Translations under genes and position numbers: made by a program | Shown here: positions 58,378-64,000 of the stretch, one piece after another | How the letters are laid out: each line of letters begins with the position of its first letter | How positions within the stretch are numbered: the stretch's first letter is position 1 | The notes under the pieces: generated by a model | The model's database searches: none | What the model was told of the DNA's origin: nothing | What the model saw: only the letters and a program-made list of their open reading frames with translations | Assembly: GCA_024449915.1 (NCBI GenBank) | Contig: JAMZAV010000965.1 | Coordinates: forward strand, 186,001 to 250,000 | Direction: 5' to 3' | Source of the DNA: Sweltsa coloradensis | Lineage: Eukaryota; Arthropoda; Insecta; Plecoptera; Chloroperlidae | DNA length: 64,000 nt

Positions 58378-59094
58378 GTATGGCTTCTCCACACAAAATG
58401 TGGATCCAAATTCAAAACTTGGGTTGTGACTTGTGAGTTCTGTCTGTCATCTATGATACTGATACGACTGGACTGGACTGGCGACTTAAAATAGTCGCAA
58501 GAAAACAATGTTTGGTTGTTTGACATTAAATGAGAACCAATAAAATTAAAGCAGGATAGACTAGGGTTTGCCAGAGTTCTTTATTTTTTGGCATTTTAAA
58601 TGATCAATTCAATTTTTCTACCATGATTACTACAAAATAAATATGCAGTCAGACTAGCATAGCGTCTTCAGGATTCAGTTATCAGATTGCAGCCCAACCG
58701 TTACTGTGTCATTATCAAAATTATTAATCAATTATTAATTATTACCAAAAGTGGAAAATCCAAAACATGGGATTTTAATGAGTGGTAGGCCCTGTTCCTA
58801 CCAAATAGTACATCGTACGATTAACCTGAGCGTCCAGACTCCAGATATACCACGTTGATTTAAAATTTAAACGCCGAGGTCCAGTAGGAAAATTTGTGCA
58901 GATAAGTAGTCGGTAACAAAATCTAGGCCGGTACCGGTATAATAAATTTTCAAAGTTCACAAAAATTTTGTAAATAACGTATGAAAGTGTCACTATTTTT
59001 GTATTCGAAATCGCCGAGTTTCTATAGTAATGCGCCTACTGGATCTCATAGTTTGATATAACCGTTCTCAACGATATAACTTATTATTAGGCAT
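58378..59094. other. Repeat-derived intergenic sequence
   Basis: About 58690-59000 is a diverged relative of the TTAA-target MITE at 42620-43186 (shared AAATCCAAAACATGG, ACGATTAACCTG, GATTTAAA blocks in the same order). No gene was seen. Confidence 0.45.
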
Positions 59095-62092
59095 GTACAG
59101 GCCAGTTAGACAATTTTTTGGGCAAAACCCAGACATTTAATGTTCCTCAAATATTATTGCGGGAATACGTTCAGGGGATGTCCCTGATCAAAAAACTCAA
59201 GTTTCCAAAAAATCCAACTTGGGGAAAATCCGCCATCTTGAAAAAACTCCGCCATGTATTTCACAGGTTGTTTGCTCTAACAGGTGATCTAAGAGACCAA
59301 ATGACTTGATTTTTTTCTTGTTATTATTTGAAACCCTTTTTGATATAAATAATTAATTGTCATAGGAAAAAATCCGCCGTCTTGAAAAAAATTCCACAAT
59401 TTTAAATTTTTTGTTTTTCTAGGCGATCCAAGTAACCTAAAGACATAATAAAATTTCCTCTGTTATTATTTACTACCCCTATTGATGGAAATAATTAAAT
59501 TTTATCTGCCCTCCTTCATAATAGCCAGAATTTATTCTATATTGCAAATCATTGCCACAAAAATAGCAACCAGCAAGTTCAATGTTATTTTACCAATTAA
59601 AAACTTATTGCGAGTATCAAGTAGTTTCAATTAAAAGTTTCATAGAACATCACTTACTTAGTGGTTTACCTTGAATTCACCATCATTCAGCAGTCACTGT
59701 TGTTCCATCGAAATGTCGTACCAAGAGTTTTACTGAAAAATAAATAACTGCTGTTCCTAAAACATTTTTATCGCGTTCCTTGTAGTATTAAGTAAATTAA
59801 GCCTTAAAATTAATTTAGCCAACGACGCCTCTAAATTGGCGACATAAGTATATCGCCATCACTATCATTATCATTTTCACTGTCACACTTAGTTACGATT
59901 GGCTCCTGGCGGCCTTACCCATGGCAGGGGACTTTCTGAAGTGGCCCTTGCCAAATGGGTGCATTCAATTTGCCAGCATCGACAAAGGTAATAGATCTTT
60001 TGGAAGAGTTCTTTGGAGTCATCCTGGCCACATCCGAACAACACGTCGAGATGCGCATGTCCCGTCAAAGAAGTCACCCAAGACACCACAAAGATGCGAG
60101 ACTGGCTACGTTTCCACAGTCCCATCCAGCGCGTCTCACCTCTGCTTGTGTCTCTTTCAAACGATGTGGTGGCAACAGACAAGTGTGAATTGCGACTGTG
60201 CTAGAGATGTGGAATTAAAGTCCATGAAGGCAATGGTTGGGAAACCGTCCAGTCAAATTTACCTGAAAATGCACGCGAATTGGTTAAATCTATGGCAACC
60301 GTCTTAATTGTATCCAGGTCCGCAATGATGTAGTCCACGTCAATCCTACGCAGCTCTTCCACTGAATGTTGTGCATCGTCCGGACTTACGAGGAGCTTGC
60401 AGAGTATCTCACCTACGAACTGGCAGAAAGACCACCTACACTTTTTGATGAATTCTCTTTACGCATGGGGACGAAGTCCACCCTCTTCAACTTCAGGCCT
60501 CTGCAAGAAATTGCTCCAGCTGAACAGACCTTCCCCCAAATGAGGCCGCATTCGCCATCGACGGGGGTTACTTGTTGCGCCGCGTTGTGTGGATACGACA
60601 CTCTACGTACAGGCAGATATGTAAAACGTTACTATAGCTTTAAAAAAAAATAAAAAAATAAACTAAAGTAAAGCTCAAACCATGGTGGTATTTGACGGCT
60701 ACCAGAATCTGTCGACGAAAGACACGAATCATGTCCGGCGATGCCATGGATCATCTTCGGCAGATGTCGTTGTTGAATGGATAGGGGTTCACCTCAATCC
60801 TGCTGATTGGGTGTGGAAACTTGATAATGGACAACTGACGCCAATCCCAACACTTAAGGCTCCAGCACCAGATAAACTACTCAGAATTGTATCATGCAAC
60901 TGTAAAACGGGATGTGAGCGCCCAAATTGTAAATGCCAAAAAAATGGACTAACTTGTTCCAGTATGTGAGGCTACTGCACGGGATATGGTTGTTTCAACT
61001 GTGCTCCCGCTTTAGAAGACGACGAAAACGTTGTAGACGACGTGATGTCGCAAAATTAGTGTGGCAATGAAAATGATAATGATAGTGATAGTGATGGTGA
61101 GAGTCTTATGTCACCAGTTAGGAGGTGTCGTCGGCTAAATTCATTTCAAGAACAAATTTGTAGGGGGGATGGTTTAGTAACTTACGTAATAGTGCAAGGA
61201 ACGCGATAAAAGTGTTTTAGGAACAGCAGTTATTTCTTTTTTTGTAAAACTCTTGGTATGACATTTCGATGGAACAACGGTGACTGCTGAATGATGGTGA
61301 ATTCAAGGGAAACCACTAAGTAAGTGATGTTCTATGAAACATTTAATTGAAACGACGTGATACTCGCAATACATTTTTAATTAATGCAATGATTTATTTG
61401 CCGAAATGTCATTACCCATTGAAGACGACTGAATAGTTGTCCAAATATTGTTTCACATAATTTTCTTTATTAACAAGTGCAGTGTACAGTCAAAATAAAT
61501 CAAAACATTATTAACCTTTAGGCTTTACTGCTCTAAAAGTGTCATTATTATATTAACGTTTTTAATTGGTACATTTCTTGGTTGGCAACGTTTAACTGCA
61601 AAAATTACATTGAACTTGCTGGTTGCTATTTTTGTGGCATTGATTTGCAATATAGTAAAAAATCTGGTTATTATGAAGGAGGGTAGATGACATTTAATTA
61701 TTTCTATCAATAGGGGTTGTAAATAATAACAGAGGAAATTTTGGTATGTCTTTAGGTCACTTGAATCGCCTGCTATAGCAGAAAAACCAAAAATTCAAAA
61801 TGGATGAATTTTTTCAAGATGGCAGATTTTTTTCCATAACAATTAATTTCTATCAATAGGGGTCGCAAATAATATCAAAAGAAAAAAAGAAGTAATTTGA
61901 TCACTTGGATCACCTGTTGTAGCAAACAATCTGCAAAATACAACATGTCGGAGATTTTTCAAGATGGCGGATTTTCCCCAAGTGGGATTTTTTGGGAACT
62001 TGAGTTTTTTGTTCAGGGATCCCCTGAACTTATTCCCGCAATAATATTTGAGGAACATTAAATGTCCGGGTCAAAGTCTAATTTGCCTGTAC
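59095..62092. mobile_element. 3-kb element with very long inverted arms and a protein relic inside
   Basis: The ends GTACAGGC are inverted, and homology between the arms runs inward for at least 700 bp (59095-59785 against 61195-62092). It continues to about 59890 / 61048, where the left arm holds a reverse copy of the C-terminal coding part. Arms share ATTTAATGTTCCTCAAATAT, GGGAATAmGTTCAGGGGAT and several CCGCCATCTTG blocks in direct repetition. No clear target duplication was seen (left flank AGGCAT, right flank TACATC). The enclosed relic is at 60366-61209. Confidence 0.72.
60366..61209 (+). pseudogene. Relic of the Cys-rich-tail repeat-borne protein
   Basis: Fragments in order: LFDEFSLRMGTKSTLFNF (about 60440), RPLQEIAP, then VVFDGYQNLSTKDTNHVRR (60682 on). 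After an internal deletion come APAPDKLLRIVSCNCKTGC and RPNCKCQKNGLTCSS, a stop at about 60967, and YGCFNC. An acidic C-terminus, NENDNDSDSDGE, follows another stop. The Cys tail resembles a minimal CXC/CRC-like cluster. From memory, FDGY plus SCxCKxGC ends belong to the same unannotated invertebrate family as the relic at 41158-41609. The function is unknown; association with long inverted repeats suggests a transposon protein. Confidence 0.6.
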
Positions 62093-62346
62093 TACATCCC
62101 GCGGTAGCTTCAGCGACTCTTCTTAAAATAAGTATAGATTTTTACTAAGTACCCAACCCTTGATCAAATGATTGTTGAAAATGTCTTTTGAATAGAAAAG
62201 GCTTTAACACTTGGTCACCGGTATTAAGGTCAAATAAGGAAAAAAAATACCAATAAGCTGAATTTTTGCACAGATACCTTCCTAAATAAAGATACTACTA
62301 TTACTAAGATACTAAAACCTAACCTTTCAATGCTAAAACTACCCTA

Positions 62347-62634
62347 CTAGGGAAACGCCAAAGTCGTTGTTAAACGAGTGAGTGAGTCATGTGTTGAGTA
62401 CCCGGTAGGCCTAAGCGGTAACATTACTTTTCTTCCCCCAACCTTAGGCATCCCTATAGCCTATCATATAGAGTGGCGCATTATGGCCTTACAGTTGACG
62501 CGCCCTTATACCAACTAAACTTAAAAACCCTATTATTTATACCAATATAATTATCAAACTTAAACGCAAATGTTCTCGGGTACTCAACACATGTCTCGCT
62601 CACTCGTCTAAGAACGACTTTGGCGTTTCCCTAG
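62347..62634. mobile_element. Inverted-repeat element with CTAGGGAAACGC ends (288 bp)
   Basis: The outer ~58 bp (CTAGGGAAACGCCAAAGTCG through ATGTGTTGAGTACCCG) are repeated inverted at 62577-62634. A precedes and T follows. The terminal CTAG and GCGTTT resemble the Helitron-like 3' ends in this window, but here both ends are that terminus. The middle carries part of the dispersed repeat seen at 18310 and 26660. Confidence 0.68.
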
Positions 62635-62639
62635 TCTAT

Positions 62640-62706
62640 AGTTGGCTAAGGCTCCCTTATAGCCGAATATGGGAGACGTGGGTTCAATCCCCTGGTCGGG
62701 AAAGAT
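62640..62706 (+). repeat. tRNA-like sequence with B-box
   Basis: GTGGGTTCAATCCCC (about 62678-62692) is a B-box, preceded by a TTGGCTAAGGCTCCC A-box-like segment and a TCCC/GGGA stem. It is not a complete cloverleaf. Probably a SINE head or tRNA pseudogene. Confidence 0.45.
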
Positions 62707-63456
62707 TTTGTAATTCCTGGATTGTATTTAAAAAATTATTAAACATGTTTTAAAATGTATATAACGCAGTGTAGTCCATCCGTATGTGACAATACTATGG
62801 AAAACATAGCCGGTACGAAATACGTGTAAATATTGCAAGGTTTACTCAATCTACGTGCGAAATTTGGGGATACCTTGAGCGTGCAAAATTCGATAAACCT
62901 TGGGCACGGCATTTCACAGCCAGACAAATAACTAACAAAAAATATTTTTACACTTTGGCAGCCTATTTTTCAATTTATTATTTCTTGTAGGTTTAAATCG
63001 CAGTGGATCTAGCTGATTTTGTTAGCAGTTCTCAGTAAATTCGTACCGGATGTCTGTTTAAAATTTCAGCGCCATCTGGTCAGCGTTTCGGCTGATTTTT
63101 TATGTACACACAGAATCACAGAATGAGAGCCGTTTGAGTTTAATGGAGACCACTCAGTCGCTTCGCTCCCTCGTTTAATGATCGGACTGGAGCTTCGGCC
63201 GCCATATTAGGAAATGGCAGCCAAAATGTGTTTGTTATCGTAAATCTCCAAAATGGTTGGAGATAGCCAAAATGTCGCCATGGCAAAAATATGCTTATTT
63301 AATTCTCTACAATTTTTTTATATAGAGGCAACGGTTACGTCACAAAATCGTGGTTTATATTTTGCTTGTTGGAGTACCAGCTTATTTCCTAATTTTCACG
63401 CCCAGCATCAAACAATGCCCGGTAAATCCGTGAGAAATCGATTCAAACACAAAATA
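62707..63456. other. Intergenic sequence with a Helitron-like remnant
   Basis: No gene was seen. CAGTCGCTTCGCTCCCTCGTTTAA at about 63148-63174 looks like the 5' end (minus strand) of the Helitron-like family. 63198-63290 has repeated GCCGCCAT / AAAATGG motifs. Confidence 0.4.
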
Positions 63457-63933
63457 ACTTTTGTACGGTGTTCAGGAAAGCTTCCATTAGTATATTAAAA
63501 AATTAAGTCTGCGAGATTTCGGAATTTGCATTTACCGTACCCGAAATTTCGGTTTTCCCATTTTTGGTATTTCCTCAAAAATGCCATATTTGACTGTCCA
63601 TTATTAAACACTAAATTAGTTTGGAGGAAAAATTATTTCTACGCACATTGAAGTGACTATATAACGATCCGATTACAACCAAAGTTTTAATCCAATATGA
63701 CTACTAATTCCTAATATTATCTACAATATCAAAGTGAATGATGTATCAAAAAGAGTGTAAGAAGAGCACGAAAACAATACTCATGTTTCATGTAAATTAA
63801 TATGCAGTCAAATATGGCATTTTTGAGGAAATACCAACACTGGAAAAAACGAATTTTTCAGGGAAATGCAAAATCCGATTTCGCAGACCTGATTTTTTAA
63901 TAAGGGAAGATTCCATGAACACCGTACAAAAGT
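63457..63933. repeat. Foldback repeat (477 bp)
   Basis: The outer arms ACTTTTGTACGGTGTTCA and their complement are perfect. Homology continues inward for about 140 bp (TCTGCGA.ATTTCGG, TTTGCATTT, GGTATTTCCTCAAAAATGCC, CATATTTGACTG) with small gaps. The spacer is about 190 bp. No coding capacity. Confidence 0.75.
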
Positions 63934-63934
63934 C

Positions 63935-64000
63935 CTAAGCAATCAACACGGTTTCCAGAAGGGCAAATCAACCATAACTGCCATCTTCTCATTCCTATCT
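63935..64000 (+). CDS. Non-LTR reverse transcriptase fragment, runs off the window
   Basis: The last 22 codons read LSNQHGFQKGKSTITAIF followed by SFLS. The NQHGF.KGKST block is the conserved RT segment of Jockey/RTE-type retrotransposons, equivalent to NQFGFRNNLST in the LINE at 54785. It begins exactly where the foldback at 63457-63933 ends, so the foldback was probably inserted into this RT. Whether the frame stays open beyond the window cannot be seen. Confidence 0.7.

Overview
The window is animal nuclear DNA. It is AT-rich, has no operons, and holds one spliced gene broken up by a very dense set of transposable elements. The palindromic octamer TAGGCCTA and its extensions occur everywhere. 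That, together with a copia-type element, tRNA-derived SINEs and many hAT and TTAA-target elements, suggests a marine invertebrate, possibly an echinoderm or related deuterostome. That assignment is inference.

The only conventional gene I can support is the scaffold (A / PR65) subunit of protein phosphatase 2A, on the minus strand. Four coding exons with matching phases and good splice signals are present: exon 1 at 49137-49054, exon 2 at 12661-12470, exon 3 at 9983-9764 and exon 4 at 4680-4520. They encode about the first 219 residues, HEAT repeats 1-5 and the start of 6. The rest lies beyond position 1. Intron 1 is about 36.4 kb and holds most of the transposons in the window.

Layout. 1-4519: intron 4 (partial) with a hAT element. 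4681-9763: intron 3, with a foldback repeat, a short MITE, three hAT elements (one nested in a probable TTAA element) and a SINE. 9984-12469: intron 2, with a TTAA-repeat fragment and a Helitron-like element that was itself hit by another insertion. 12662-49053: intron 1, with foldbacks, a hAT carrying a nested SINE, palindromic TTAA elements, an internally deleted copia LTR element, several Helitron-like copies, a long inverted repeat enclosing a protein relic, and a 4.3-kb TTAA-bounded element. 49169-51539: an inverted-repeat element that begins 32 bp upstream of the PP2A start codon. 51725-56295: a dead non-LTR retrotransposon interrupted three times. 59095-62092: a second long inverted repeat enclosing a relic of the same protein family as in the first. 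The right edge opens into another reverse transcriptase.

The most promising candidates for something undescribed are: (a) a Cys-rich-tail protein family found twice here, each time between long inverted repeats; (b) a Helitron/Helentron-like family whose ends are fixed by exact empty sites inside a LINE reading frame; and (c) the hairpin-rich element sitting against the PP2A 5' end. Element classes were assigned by eye from ends, target duplications and recognisable protein motifs; no database search was run.
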